Part shown: positions 32,921 to 45,700 of the stretch, one piece after another
Numbering within the stretch: position 1 is the stretch's first letter
Layout: every line of letters starts with the position of its first letter
Source of the DNA: Mortierella sp. BCC40632
Taxonomy: Eukaryota; Mortierellomycota; Mortierellomycetes; Mortierellales; Mortierellaceae
Length of the DNA: 64,000 nucleotides
Direction of reading: 5' to 3'
Assembly: GCA_011634665.1 (NCBI GenBank)
Contig: WAEK01000003.1
Location: 2,140,001-2,204,000 of the forward strand
Program-made: the position numbers and the translations under genes
The notes under the pieces: model-generated
Database searches by the model: none
What the model was told of the DNA's origin: nothing
What the model saw: only the letters and a program-made list of their open reading frames with translations

Positions 32921-35900
32921 ATGACTGACAACCTGCGTGACATCCCTGAGTTCATCGAGAAGGAGCTCGGCGAATCGCTTCATGCTAGAACAGAGGCCCT
33001 TGGTACATTACTCCAGCCGCATGAAGTAGCGTGCAGCATCCCTTGACTCTTTGTTTTGCCACTTTTGCATCCTCACTCATCCTCGACCGTCATCATTGTC
33101 TTTTTGTTGCAACCTTAGGAACATTCAGGGAACTTGGAGCACCCGACCTTTGCCATATCATTAAAGTCAACCCAAAGGCTGGAGTCAAGGAGGTAATGCG
33201 GATCCTCATCCTCGTCTAGAGCATGAGTGCGAGACATTATAGTCATCGTAGGACGCGCCATCATCCAGTACTCTAGAGGACATCTCTCTGTCCATTTCTG
33301 GGAACGACTGCTTGGTGAATGCTTCATCGTCACATCCACCGTTTGACTCGTTTTTTTTTTTATCTTCAGTTTTCATGAACTACGGACCTTTAACCAGATG
33401 GAGACGTTCTATTTCTTGTCCTTTCCTCCCTTCCACCCCCTCAAATAGACAAGCTCGTACCATTATGTTTCGGGAGTGGACGCTTCTTCCTCTGCCAGTC
33501 TTGCCGCTTATTTGAATTCGCTTACCTACGCCTTGGTAAGAGGACCTCTGAGTCCAAAAAAGCAACCCAGCCTTTTCTTCAGGATGAGCTCTTTACTAAC
33601 GATCACTCTTTGGTTGTTGTTTTTTTCGCTTTCTTAACGAATCTCTTACTACTGGATTGAATACCTCAAGGACGAGTCTCATGCCTGGTTCTCTAAAGGA
33701 GCTTCTTGGCGTATTCGATCTGGAGTCTACTGGTACGGCACAAGATTGACTTGTCGGGCCGTGTTTGCCCCAAGATTGGCAGTGTTATTTCTCTCATCCT
33801 CTCGCTTTTTTTCCGCTCCATGGGTAATGTTACTAATGCGGTGTCGTGTACTCCCACCCCACCCCTTTTTTTAGTTGCTACAATGTCTTTTCGCGTGTTG
33901 ATGTACGCGTCGAAGTAAAGATTCCAGGAGGAGTCGAGAGCTACGCCGTCAATATCCGTGGCGAAAGGTAAGAAGCTACATCTTTTTTTCTTTTAATTCG
34001 GTTTTCATCCCATGCTCCACAATTCCGGCTCCCTCGTTCCTGACGCCACTTTTTTTTTCTATTTTTGCTTCATGCTAAATATCATTTCTAGACAAGAGGC
34101 TACGGCTGCGATCTGGCACGAGACATACTTGTCAGCCCTAATGAGAGCCATCTTGTATTCTGACGATGCCAATTACCGCATCCCTGGCTTCCGCAAGATG
34201 GACCCAGTTCCGGACGCTTCAGCAGAGAAACGCTTCTTTGAAGTGGCCGAGCACTTGTTTTTCCGTGGATGGTCATTGGGAAGCAGCCCCGAGATCCAGA
34301 TTCCCACCATTGTCAACAATCATCTGACGGCAGCGATCATGAAGTATTGTCAGGAGAGTTTCCGATTTGATCTTGCGACCAAGTTCTTTGAGCGACTGCT
34401 CAAGCATGAGCCTGATGTAGCGTCCTTGCTGGCCCAAGCCTACATCGGCACTGGTAGGTGATCTGGGATCCTTTTCTTTTTTCTTTTCTTTTACACGATG
34501 ATGTCTACGCCAGGGCAACCTCACCATCTACATTTCTCTTTCATTCGACTGGGACCTCAAATTTGGCACTGACTCTTATGTGATTGATTGGGATTTAGAC
34601 GAAGAGCTTAAGGCGATCAATGTCCTTTATAGTGCCTTGAAGGAGGTGCCACAGAGCTATGCATTGCTTCATGTTCAGGCCGACTTTTTGCGCGGAAAGG
34701 GAAAGCTGGAAATGGCGCTTCGCCTTTCTAAGCAGGCCGTTAACTGTGCTCCCTCAGAGTTCATTACCTGGTCGAAGCTTACCGAAGTCTATATTGATCT
34801 TGGAGACTATGAAAGTGTAAGTAGAGTAGCCTTTTCTTTCTTTCTCTCTTTCTTTCTTTTTAATTCTCTTTCAGATCATGAATTGCTTTTTGCAGGCAAA
34901 TATGACAACATACTGACATACCGTTACACTCGCTCCCCAAATTTCGTGCAACCTCTGCAACATTCGTTTTTAGGCCCTCTTGACCCTCAACTCTTGCCCT
35001 ATGTTTACGTTCAACGAGCGTGACCTGCAGAGAATGCCAAAGCCAGCCAAGGTTCACCTCCCTATCCGAAGTGACATTGATCTGAGCCTTATTGATGACG
35101 AGACTGGCCGTGAGCATGAGGTAACGACGGCTTTTTACCTTCTTTTCAGCACCACCTCAACAACCTACTTTTAAGAACGGACATTGACTTGAACTGTTTG
35201 AATTCTTGATTTGATTAGGCCGATCCAGCATTGTTGCGCCTCCCAGCACCTTCGCTTCGTGGAACATTCTCGAGTGCCTATAGCTTGTTGACCCGTCTGG
35301 TCGCCAAGATTGGATGGGATGAGCTTTTGCGCTGTCGATCGACTGTCTTTGTCATGGAAGAAGAGTATCGCCAGCAAAAAGAGGCTGAAGAGAGTGTTCG
35401 AAAGGGAAGCCACAGCCACCGAGGCAGAGGTCCATCTCATGAAGAGTATCGACAGGATTCTTATGAAGAAGAAACTGCGTCAGGCGATATGCCATCCAGA
35501 GATCAGCTCTTGTCACCCAATGGTACACCTATCCCAATCATCAAGATCTCGACAGAATCGGAGCGTGAACGCGAGCAAGAGGAAGCAGAGGAAGAGGCTA
35601 GAATCAAGGCTGAGGCTGAGGCTGCTGCTGAGGCTGCTGCCGCAGCTGCAGCAGAGACCGCAGCGGCTACAGCCTCGGCAACGATTGTAGCGGATGGAGA
35701 GGATGATAATGGTGACCAGTCGCTAGAAGACATTAAGCTGGACGACATGTCTATCAACAGTGACAAGGAGAAGGACGAGAATGCCTCGGCATCGGTAGAA
35801 GATGAGGCCCCAAAGAGGGACAGCGACGAGACTGAGATTGAATTGAAGGAAGCTCCTGAAGAAGGCACACCCAAGGCTGACCAAAGCTCGGACGATGTGC

Positions 35901-36637
35901 CCCTGAGTGCATACAAGGGTAAGAGCATTGAGCGTCCCAGTGTTGCGGCAGCAACTGAAGAAGATGATGACAAGGATAGCTCGGATGAGGTTGAGCTCTC
36001 GTTCTCGTTCAGCAACAAGCGTCTGTGTGATCGTTGGCTCGACAACCTGTTTATGGTTCTTTATGAGGATCTTCGCCAGTACACGATCTGGAGGGCCGAA
36101 GTCCAGCACTTTAATTCGGTTGGTGCAGCCTATCGCAAGTCTGGTACGGACTGGGAGATCTATGGAGATCTTGCGCTGAGATTGCATCATCGTGAAGAGG
36201 CTAAGGATGCTTACCAACGATGTGCGGATCAAAAATTTTCGGCCAAGGCTCTTGTCAAGTTGTTGGAAATTTATGCGGACGAGGGAGATTTGCACAAGGC
36301 GATGGAAGTGTCGATCAAGTTGTGTGTGTATCATGAACGGTGGTATAACGAAGCAGTGGTAAGTTGGGGAAGTAGAGCGTGAGAGGAAGATGGAGTCAAT
36401 GTGCTCATCATATTGCTTTTTTCTCACTACTCATTCCATTTACTTATTTACTTTATTTTTCTTCAATAGTTCCCCACGGCAGTGGCATACAATCTTAACA
36501 AGCTGATTCAGGTCGAGGGATGGGCCAAGGTGCACAATATGTTGATTGCGCTCAACACGTCCCCGGCTGTATATAAGCTTGTGTTGCGGTACCTGCAGCG
36601 AGCAAAGACATTTGAGGTTCCTGGACACAGCCGCTAA
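32921..36637 (+). CDS. ChAPs-family protein (exomer cargo adaptor, Bch1/Bud7/Chs6 type)
   Basis: ChAPs proteins with Chs5 form exomer, which exports selected cargo such as chitin synthase from the trans-Golgi. About ten exons: 32921-33002, 33119-33192, 33449-33535, 33671-33732, 33875-33967, 34092-34453, 34599-34816, 34974-35120, 35219-36358 and 36470-36637, all phase-consistent. Family-typical sequence includes YHYVSGVDASSSASLAAYLN, ATAAIWHETYLSALMRAIL, RFFEVAEHLFFRGWSLG and a TPR-like part (SYALLHVQADFLRGKGK, LRLSKQAVNCAPSEFITW). Also typical are LLTLNSCPMFTFNERD and RWLDNLFMVLYEDLRQY with EVQHFNSVGAAYRKSGTDWE. Between residues coded by about 35380 and 35990 a long acidic, Ala/Glu-rich low-complexity insert interrupts the conserved domain. 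A Mortierella-type fungus has much chitin, so a chitin-synthase role is plausible but inferred. Confidence 0.9.
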
Positions 36638-36991
36638 AAGAAAGAGAGATGATGATGATGATGATCCAACCAATAACAACTGAACCCATTTTTTTTATAA
36701 CTAAGGATAACTATGGAGAGGGAGGGGAAGGGGGGGAAGGGGGAAGAAGAGGCAGGGGGAGGGGGATTAAATGCAAGAAAGGGAAGAGATGTTTGGCAGG
36801 GGATGACGAGTAAAAAATGTCTATTCCTTTCGTCTCTCAACCCCTCTAATGCTAAGCGGAGTAATTAAAACTTCTTTTTTTTTCTTGACGCTTGTTACCT
36901 CTACGAGACTATCATATGGTGTGTAGGCATGGGGTCTTTGGAAGGAGGTATAAAAAGAAATATGGCCTCTTAAGCCAGAGCCCCCTACTCA

Positions 36992-37030
<39 letters not shown>

Positions 37031-37451
37031 CATTGCATAATATCCCAAAGGTTCTTCTACTCGTTCTCATAAGCTTGACCAGAGAATCTTTCTTTTTCAC
37101 CGAAAGGATAGACAGACCCCAGTCTTAGCTTCTTTTACCTTGTATAGGCGATAGTGGCCGTTGTCGAAAGGAATATCTATAAAGAAAGAGAGCAAGAGAG
37201 AGAAAATCCCTAATGAATGATTACTGGGACAAGCACAACATGTGCCTTCTGTTAGAGTAGGAAACAGCAGGGAGGTCGCACAATCCCACCAAGGTCAGAG
37301 GACTCACTCGCGCGTCAATTTTCGGAGCCATTTGCTCAAGGACAGTCTTCAGGCCCCTCTGGTCTAAATCTGGCAGTTCTGTGGCTTTAATTAAAGGCGA
37401 TCCCCAGTGAGCAGCCATCCTGTCGCGATCTCTTCTCATCAACACGATACC
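36638..37451. other. Intergenic, about 0.8 kb with a 31-base A tract
   Basis: Includes a G-rich purine stretch at 36715-36770 and an uninterrupted A run at 36995-37025. The A run is preceded by TATAAAAAG at 36950-36958. No tRNA or protein gene recognised. The right end is the SRP14 promoter and leader. Confidence 0.5.
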
Positions 37452-38299
37452 ATGCTGCTGGATAATGACAAGGTGACTACCAAAAAGAAAGAACGAGACT
37501 CGACTACAAAGGCTGCAGTAGACCCATGGGACTGAAGAGGCTGCCACGAAGAAGAGCAGGACTAGCAAGATGACAGTGGATGGTCATCATTTGGATGTAA
37601 CCAGCAACTAACTAGCCTAGTCTTTCATTTGTGAATATTCCTTTTCTTAGTTCCTGACTCGGATGGCCAAGGCCTTTGAGGAGGCCAAGAGCTCCAATAC
37701 TGTATACCTCACTATGAAGAGATGTATGTCGGCTGCTACAGCGAAATTAGTCATTCGACACTAACTCTGCTCGAGGATGCATTTCAACAACTTGTTCTGA
37801 CAATCTACGACCTTTTCTCCATCTCTTTTCTTGCTTGCTTGCTTTCTTTCTATTTCCTTGGATGGGGCTGGGGGGACAAAACACCTCTACAAGTCGACTA
37901 CTCGACCAAGAAGATGAGATTAGAGCAAGAAGAGGCTGAAGCGTCGACAGGAGATGTCCCAATGAAAGTCGATGATAAAGACAAGGAGTATGCTACCCTT
38001 GTTCGGCTCAACTCTGGATCCAAGACAAAGGTCACCACCCATGTAAGAGCCAATCGAACCACTTTGTACCAGGCACCACCTTTTTTTTTCCTTTCTTTAT
38101 ATCTCTTTTGTTCTTTTTTTTTTTGATAGATCGCTAACGGTAGAGGCAATGCCATGTTTGTATTGACATTGAATAGGTGCAACCTCAGGATCTGGATCGT
38201 TTCATGGTTCAGTACACCAACATTATCAAGATCAACATGGATGCACTGAAGAGGAAGGAACGGAAAAAGCATGCAAAGACAAAAAAGACAACAGCATAG
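37452..38299 (+). CDS. SRP14: Signal recognition particle subunit SRP14
   Basis: SRP14 pairs with SRP9 on the Alu domain of SRP RNA and slows elongation during ER targeting. Four exons read in frame: 37452-37472, 37651-37723, 37894-38042 and 38177-38299, giving 121 residues, close to the size of human SRP14. The first exon is only seven codons (MLLDNDK). It joins FLTRMAKAFEEAKSSNTVYL, then a variable acidic loop (EQEEAEASTGDVP), then YATLVRLNSGSKTKVTTH. The C-terminus is DRFMVQYTNIIKINMDALK with a Lys-rich tail, as expected for RNA binding. The start was chosen because the micro first exon gives the SRP14 N-terminus and a GTGACT donor. Confidence 0.9.
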
Positions 38300-38476
38300 T
38301 GACTAGTATCTTTCTTTCTCTCTTCTCTTCTCTTAGTTTTTTTTATAAAAAAAAAATGAACAGCATCTTAAATGAAATGGTGTCAAACCAGGGTTCCGCT
38401 TGTATACTCCCACACAGAACTTTTCTATTCAATCGTGTACATGTATATTATTTTTTTCCTTTCATTTTTTTTTTTT

Positions 38477-39284
38477 CTAAAACTTTGAGGCGTTTCTCTC
38501 CGCTTCACGAAGTGCTTCCTCCTCGCGTTTCAATCCATTCATGACAAAGCTACGGCGGGGTTGAAGTCCGAAGGCCATGGCCTGTGCTTTTGCGGCACGC
38601 GCCTCTGTTTCTTCCCGAGCTCTGTGAATGTAAAACTCTGAGGTGGCGGTATGGTATGCCTCTCTCTCGGAACTTCCCTTTGACATCAAGTAGAGCTGAT
38701 ATTGAATCACACTAATGAGGAGCGCGAAGGGAGTAAAAAAGAAACATGTAGAGTTAGCAGCTGGCTTCGGATCTTACAATCTTGGTACTGTTCCTGATCA
38801 GAGATAGTTGAAGAAGGGAAAGGAGAGAAGGGATGACTACATACTCTTCACCAGTCAGATCGGAGATCGATCGGCCCTTCTGTACCAAAGAGCTCCAGTC
38901 GCGATGGGTTCCATCTCCTGATGTTTCTACCAAGCAACGAGGACGGCGCAACTCCCATGGGTGGTCCTCATAGAATCGTCGTCGCAGTCTGTCCTCGGGA
39001 TAAACAATGATCTTGGGTCGCTCGCTCTTCCAGCGAAGGTGCTTCTGTGACCTGGCAGAGCGTACTGGCTCCTTCGATGTTGTCGTTGGCTGGGCAGTCT
39101 CTGCCTCGAATGCAAAGGTGGCGCCGGTGGTTGTGCTGGTGGGATCCCGTTCACGAAGGAAGGTGGGCGAAGGGGGTGCAAGAGTGGTGGCAGAGAACCA
39201 GACGGGTGGTTTCTTGATCAGGTTGACCTTAATCAGCTTTGCAACATAGCTGTGGATCTTTGCTGGAGATTGCTTGGGCGCCAT
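38477..39284 (-). CDS. Mitochondrial small-subunit ribosomal protein mS23 (Rsm25 type)
   Basis: Component of the mitochondrial ribosome small subunit. Two exons on the minus strand, 38845-39284 and 38477-38711, give 224 residues. The signature is [20 protein letters not shown], then LRRPRCLVE, typical of fungal Rsm25/mS23. After it comes a helical part ([36 protein letters not shown]). The N-terminus ([20 protein letters not shown]) is basic, consistent with mitochondrial import without a classic cleavable presequence. Divergent from the AAA ATPase gene with only 195 bp between start codons. Confidence 0.88.
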
Positions 39285-39479
39285 GACTCCGGAGAACAAT
39301 GATGTCGAAACAGAGAGGAACGGCAGGAGTTGGGTTAATGTTTCGTTGGCTTTGCTCGCCCTTGTTTATGTTGTCCAAGGCCACAAGAATTGCTGGAGTG
39401 GAAGCCCCTTAACAAAATTAGCTCTCTCTCTCATTTTCTGCCCTTTTTTCAAGCTTCCACTCTCCTTGGGCAGAAATGC
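39285..39479. promoter_or_regulatory. Short divergent promoter, mS23 / AAA ATPase
   Basis: 195 bp between two start codons on opposite strands. No TATA box recognised. A 37-codon ATG-initiated frame on the plus strand (from 39296) ends before the ATPase start; it could be an upstream ORF or chance. Confidence 0.5.
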
Positions 39480-41342
39480 ATGGAAACTGATCTCCCTTTG
39501 AAAATGGACAGCGATGCCATTCAGCGATTGGAACAAACATTCGATGCTCTATTCCAGAGTACCGATGCAGAGTATGCCGAGATCTGCCACCAGTTCTCAG
39601 CATTAGGTGGACTACCTAGAACTTGGCTTATTTTTGGTGACTCTGGTTCAGGTAGCCAATACACTCGCTAGAGCTGCAAAATGTGGGTTCCTTCCCGACT
39701 TGACCATCTTGGTCCTTACAGTATCTACAATTTATCAATGAGATAGGCAAATCCCATCTAGTGGAGAGGTTCAGAAGGCAATACGGGGTCGAGTTCTCTC
39801 TAATAATCACAGTTGGTGAATTGGCGACACTCTACCCCGGTGAAATGGCAAAAGGTCTTCGGACAATGCTTCAATCAGTCAGTGGCTGCTCCCAATCTGT
39901 TGTGGGTATGTCTACTTGTTTGCTGTTTTGTTGCTGTTAATATTTGATGCCACTACTACTTGAAGGAGTTCTCCTGACGCGCTTCCGATCTGCTCAGTTG
40001 TTCTGGATAACATAGAACTCCTGTTTCCAAGAGATGACGCGGATCTGTCATTGGTGTACGAATTTCAGTCCTGGGTCCAGGACATGGCCGATCTTTCTAT
40101 ATCAAGGAACCAAGGACGAACGCTCGTGCTTGGCTTGACAACACATGCTTCAAGTGTGGACCCTTCTATTTTGTCCTTGTTTGAAGAGTCTGTCGAGATG
40201 GATGTCCCTACTCCTTTGGAGCGTCAACACATCCTCGAGACTATAATGGCCGACTATCACAAAATGTTACAAGGAAAGGATGCCCAATATTTGAAAAATA
40301 CATCCGGACAAGAATCTAGAGAATCATTGCATGCTGTCATTGAGAATATATCAAAGCATTGTCATGGATATCTTGCTTCAGACCTTGACAAGCTTTTCCG
40401 TCGAGCGCTGACTCGATGTGGAGAACAGGGCAAGAGTCTCGATCAAGTGACTGAAGAGGATTTCGAGGATGCCATGTCGTCAATTCAGATTTCTTCTCTA
40501 AGACGCAATACGGGTGTTCAAAAGACTGAACAAGTTAGTTGGCAAGATATTGGAGGACTGGAGGATGTGAAGGTAAATCAGCGACATGTGTCAAACCCCT
40601 CCACATTTTAGTCCCAGATATTCACTGGCTTGCGACTGAACCATTTCGTTCCGAATGAGGATACACTTTTATTTTTTATTTTTTATAGAGATCTCTCCAA
40701 GAGTCTGTCATTTGGATTTACCAACATGCAGATGCATATGATCGAATGGGGATCAACCCGTCAAAAGGAGTCCTGCTGTATGTCTTTTTGTTGAACTTTT
40801 GAATTTGGCTATCGCCTTAGTTGCCGATGTAAGGGTGGAGCCCTCATTACTCATGTTTGTTTATCACCTCTTTATCCTCCATTTTAGGCACGGTCCACCA
40901 GGGACAGGGAAAACCCTTCTTGCTAAGGCGGTCGCCACCGAGTCGAAAGCCAATTTTATGGCCGTCTCTCTTCCAGAATTGATCAAGGGAGAGGTCGGAG
41001 AGTCCGAGAAGGCGATTTCCAAAGTCTTCAAGGTGGCAGCTCGGTGCAGTCCCTGCATTGTATTCCTTGATGAGGTGGAAGCCGTCTTTGGAAACCGTGA
41101 TTCGTCTGGTGGTCTAGGCAAACAGGTAATCGACTCTTTGCGCTGTTTTTAAAGAGGACTGATACCTCATTTTTTTTCTCTCCTAATCATGAAGTCTGTT
41201 AATTCTCTAACACTGTGCGTGGGAATACGCACCACAGCTTGTATCGCAAATCCTGCTAGAAATGGACAGTTGCGAGAAAGGAGTCGTGTTCCTAGCTGCG
41301 ACTAATCATCCAGAAGCGATAGATCCTTCTCTTTTGAGAGCT

Positions 41343-41382
<40 letters not shown>

Positions 41383-41834
41383 TGTTTCTGTGGGAATACT
41401 CTACCATGTTGACTAACTTGGATGGGGGCGATCCGTGTTTGAATAGGACGCTTGGACAAGTTGATTCATGTCCCTCCTCCAGGAACTGAAGAGAGAATCA
41501 AGATCTTGGAGATTTTGAAAAGAGCAACACGCGTCTCAGATAGCGTAGATCTGAGGACGATAGCCGAGTTCACGGCAGGTTCTAGCGGCGCCGATCTTGC
41601 GGCACTAGTGCGAAATGCGGGACACTATGCACTTCGAGCAGGCAGAGTATGTCATGTTAAATCTCACATGTCTCTTATTGTCTTCCGAATGATTTTTTTT
41701 TTTTTGTTTGGTTCAAAATGATATTCTGATCCATGGATTTCATCCTTCTGTTTCTCTATTGTTTATAGTCGGAAGTGATGCTACAGGATTTGATCGACGC
41801 CAAACTCAGCAGTGCAAGTCTCTATCCGCTCTAG
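39480..41834 (+). CDS. Tandem AAA ATPase, Cdc48-like (AFG2/SPATA5L1 type candidate)
   Basis: Type II AAA ATPase that probably remodels protein complexes as a hexamer. Exons: 39480-39651, 39747-39905, 39998-40572, 40689-40776, 40888-41125, 41238-41343, 41447-41646 and 41769-41834. D1 has Walker A GDSGSGKS, formed across the first intron, but the Walker B region reads VVVLDNIELLF, with Asn in place of the catalytic Glu. D2 is canonical: DIGGLEDVK, GPPGTGKT, VFLDEVEAVFG, LAATNHPEAIDPSLLRAGRL and SGADLAALVRNAG. The N-terminal domain before D1 is very short (about 45 residues), so an upstream exon could be missing or the protein is truncated. The D2 style fits AFG2/SPATA5L1 ribosome-biogenesis ATPases; PEX1-like ATPases also have a weak D1, so the subfamily is uncertain. 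An intron at 41344-41446 contains a 35-base A run. Confidence 0.78.
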
Positions 41835-42550
41835 CTTGTTTACTGTGGGGCAAGTGATCATGATCACTGCCTGAAAGGGCAACAATAGACAAGTCATCTC
41901 CACTTTTTTTTCTTATATTTTTCACACTCATCGGACTGCTCGGACAAACTCAAGGGACGGAAGGTAGTTTAGATGAAAGAATCTTGTTCTCCAAACACGT
42001 TTATGATTTGTCCCTCCACAGTCTTCCGTTGAAAAAAAAAAATATACCCATAGACACAACGAAAGACAGTTTTCCTTCAGTCAAAATATCCAGACATCTT
42101 TTTGGATCACAGAGCAACAAAAGCGCCAGTTTTTTTTTGTTTTTTTTTTGTTGGTCAGCTGTTCAGAGCACAAACCTCCTAGTGGGTTCCCTCTCCTTTT
42201 CTCAAATGCTCGGAATGCGACGATAGGTTGAAGAGGTGTCCAATAATGCGGGGTTGCCTCTTCATGAGGGGGTTAGGGCGCTGGACGGAAGCATTCGGAG
42301 AGTCCCCACAGTCTCCAGTTCTTTGTGCCAGGTGGACCCAGTTGCACAGTCCTCTTACAAAACCTTATAACCCCCTCCCCGTCACATAGTGCTTCTCCAC
42401 TCCCTGCCCACAAGAAACTCTTTTTATTTTCTCCGGCTCAATCTTTTGTTCTTGTCTCATCTCCCCTCAATCTCATTCTCTCATTCTCTTCCTTCTCCAC
42501 ATCTCATTCATCGCCGAGCCCTTGTCGTTAATCCCTACATTTTCATTGTC
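41835..42550. other. Intergenic, AAA ATPase end to MOCOS promoter
   Basis: About 700 bp with T runs (42130-42151) and a pyrimidine-rich leader (42370-42540) before the MOCOS start. ACCTTATAACC at 42361-42371 is a possible TATA-like element. No gene seen. Confidence 0.5.
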
Positions 42551-42720
42551 ATGTCTTCAAAGCTGGACCATTCTAGCCTCAGTGGCTACGGTTACGATGG
42601 TTCCATTGATCTCATTCGCCAAGAGCAGTACCCACAACTTAAAGGTAAGCCAAGTGCCTCGGCATCTCAAAAGTCAAGAAAAACACCTCTCTGTCCTTGA
42701 TACTAAAGGAGAAGCCCACT

Positions 42721-42754
<34 letters not shown>

Positions 42755-45700
42755 TAGACAACATCTATCTGGACCATGCTGGAGCTACGTTGCCTTCAAA
42801 GCACCTTGTGCAGGGCTTCTCAGCCGATTTAACTTCCAACCTCTATGCCAACCCACATTCAATGTCGCCATCATCAGTGGCTACTTCAGCCCGGGTAGAG
42901 TCGGCCCGTCAAAAGGTACTCCAACACTTTAAGGCATCTCTTCACGGCGAGTGGGACGTCATCTTCACGGCTAATGCGACGGCGGGAATCAAACTGGTCG
43001 GTGATGCATTTCCTTGGACAAGGAGCCCTTCGGAGAATACAACGGACAACTTGGCCTCATCTAGTAGCGGGACTACTAGAAAGAGCAAGCTCACCATCCT
43101 TCGAGAGGCCCACACAAGTTTGGTTGGCCTACGAAGCTTTACACAAAACGACCGTGGCGACTCGATCGACCTTCAGACCATTACTCAACAACAAGTTGAG
43201 AGTATAATTAAATCCCATGCAGCTTCAGCTCCTCAAGCAGGCCAAAGCGAGTTTCACAAACAGCACGAGGGAAAGAACCAATCCCACCACCCTTCTCCAC
43301 CACTGTCACCCTTCCCACAAATCTCCAGCTCGCCTCCGGGTGCCGGTCAATCCAGAGGCGATTTTTCAGAGAACAGTACAGCACCGGTCTACAACCTCTT
43401 TGCATACCCGGCCCAGTGCAACTTTGGCGGAAGACGTTTCCCATTCAAATGGACAAGACAGCTCAAGGATCGACTCGACACGGATCAGGAGAAGACTCTT
43501 GTCCTTTTGGATGCAGCGTCGTTTGTGATGACTTCGGAACTTAATTTGAGTGATCTTGCAGCCAGTCCCGACTTTGTTGTGATTTCATTCTACAAGATGT
43601 TTGGTTTCCCCACAGGACTTGGAGCAGTGATTGTCAAGACAGAACACCGGGATCTATTGAAGAAGCGATACTTTGGCGGTGGTACTGTCTCTGCCATTAC
43701 CTCCGATGTCCCCTGGCAAGTCTATCGGAATTCTCTCCATTCACGATTCGAGGATGGCACGCTCAACTTTCTCGATATTGTTGCGTTGGACCTGGCGTTC
43801 GATAGCATGAAGACATTGTATGGATCGTTTTCAAGGATATCGTCTCATGTCACTGCTCTGCACCAACTACTCTACAAGTCGATGAAGGAACTTGTTCACT
43901 ATAACGGCTCTCCTCTCTGTATGATATATGTTGACAATGATCCTCTTGGAGAAGACGGTACAAATGGCGACTCTTTGGTCGGAAATCCTAAAAGCTATGG
44001 ACCCATCCTCAACTTTAACTTGAAGCGGAGCAATGGTCAATGGATTGGATATGGAGATGTCGAACGATTGGCTAGTATGAAGAACATTCATCTGCGAACA
44101 GGAGGGTTCTGTAACCCTGGCTCTATGCAACGCTGGCTTGATCTCTCTGCGGATGAAGTGAAGAGCAACCTGGCGGTAAGTTGACTTTTATTATTATTAT
44201 TTTCTTACACAGTGCTTCTCCATGTATACGCACTGCCCAGGAACTTCGAACGCTAACGTTCGATGATTGAATACTTATTCTCTGTTGCATGTTTCACTAC
44301 ATAGGCGGGACATGTTTGCTGGGATGACACTGACATATTGAATGGCAAACCCACAGGATCTGTACGAGTCTCCCTTGGTGCCATGACCACACTCAGTGAT
44401 ATCGAAAGCTTTATCGCTTTCCTAAAGGAGTACTTCATTGACCACTCAGATCCAGAGACGACTGGGATGGACTGTGTTGAGAATGAGCATCATTCACTCA
44501 TCGGAAGCTCACAGGGTCACGTTTTTGTGGACGCCGTCATCATTTACCCTATCAAGTCTTGCCAAGGCTTCAAGATCCCTCGAGATCAGCTATGGCCGAT
44601 CGCGCCCCATGGTTTGCTTTACGATCGAGAGTGGATGTTGGTGGATGAGGTAACTGGCTCAGCACTGACCCAGAAGCGCTTCCCTCGGATGTGTATGATA
44701 AAAGCTGAGATCCTCCTTGACCAGAATATGATGGTGGTTGAGCATGATGTGGAAGAACAAGGTGTACAGAGTGAAAAGCTCTACATCTCTCTGAGTGAGA
44801 TGCCTGCAGAGTCTTCTCAAAACTCATCACGTGTCTGTGGAGAATGCGCGACTGTAGTTCACTACACGTCTCCTAAGATCAATGCATGGTTTACTCGATT
44901 CTTGGGAAAGCCATGTCGTCTTGCTCGGCAACCAACTCCGTCTCTCGAATCTGGTCCTGCCAGTGGTGATACGGAGAATACTCCGAGACCGTCACGGTTC
45001 GTCAAGTCACATCTCAACGCCCCGACCGGCGCTCCAATTCTTCTTTCCAATGAGAGTCCATTCCTGCTTATCTCGGACAAGTCCGTGGAGCGAGTCCGCG
45101 AATGGGTGGATGAACATGATGATGGTCAAGGCGCGGTCCGACGCCTCGCTAATCTTTCAAAGGACCTTGATTCAAGAAAGCGCCACGAATTCACATCCGA
45201 CAGCTTTAGGGCGAACTTTGTGACCAAAGGTCAGGAGGACGGCTTTGAAGAAGATTCGTGGGAAAGAATTCAAATCGGTGGACAAGTCTTTGATGTAAGC
45301 GAGAGCCTTTTTTTTTTTTTTTTGTGCTTACTTTTGAATGGCGACATTCTCAATGAAAGTGATACGCAAAGTAGAAAAAATCTCACCACTTCTTTTTTTT
45401 TTTTTTTTTTTTGCACACCCACTCTTAGATCCTTGGGCCTTGTCGCAGGTGCCACATGGTGACCATTGATCAAAAGACGGCCATGAAAAACTATGATGTT
45501 TTCTTGGCATTGTCAAAGCATCGAAAGAGTCAAGGGGTAAGTCTATCACAAAATGCTTCACTCTGCTTTCATAGGCTACAGTTCTCTCTTTCCCTTCTTC
45601 TCTTCTCTTCTTCTTTTTCATATTTATTGTGGCGTCTGACAACTCTGGAGTTTTTTTTTTTAATTCTCTTTAGGGTCAAATCTTTTTCGGAGTCCATATG

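Noticed and set aside
36995..37025. Poly(A) tail of a retrotransposed element
   Set aside because: A 31-base A run, but no target-site duplication or body sequence could be seen, and equal runs are common in introns of this genome.
37221..37568. Minus-strand protein of 115 residues upstream of SRP14
   Set aside because: It overlaps the first SRP14 exon, starts without a good ATG and has no family features.
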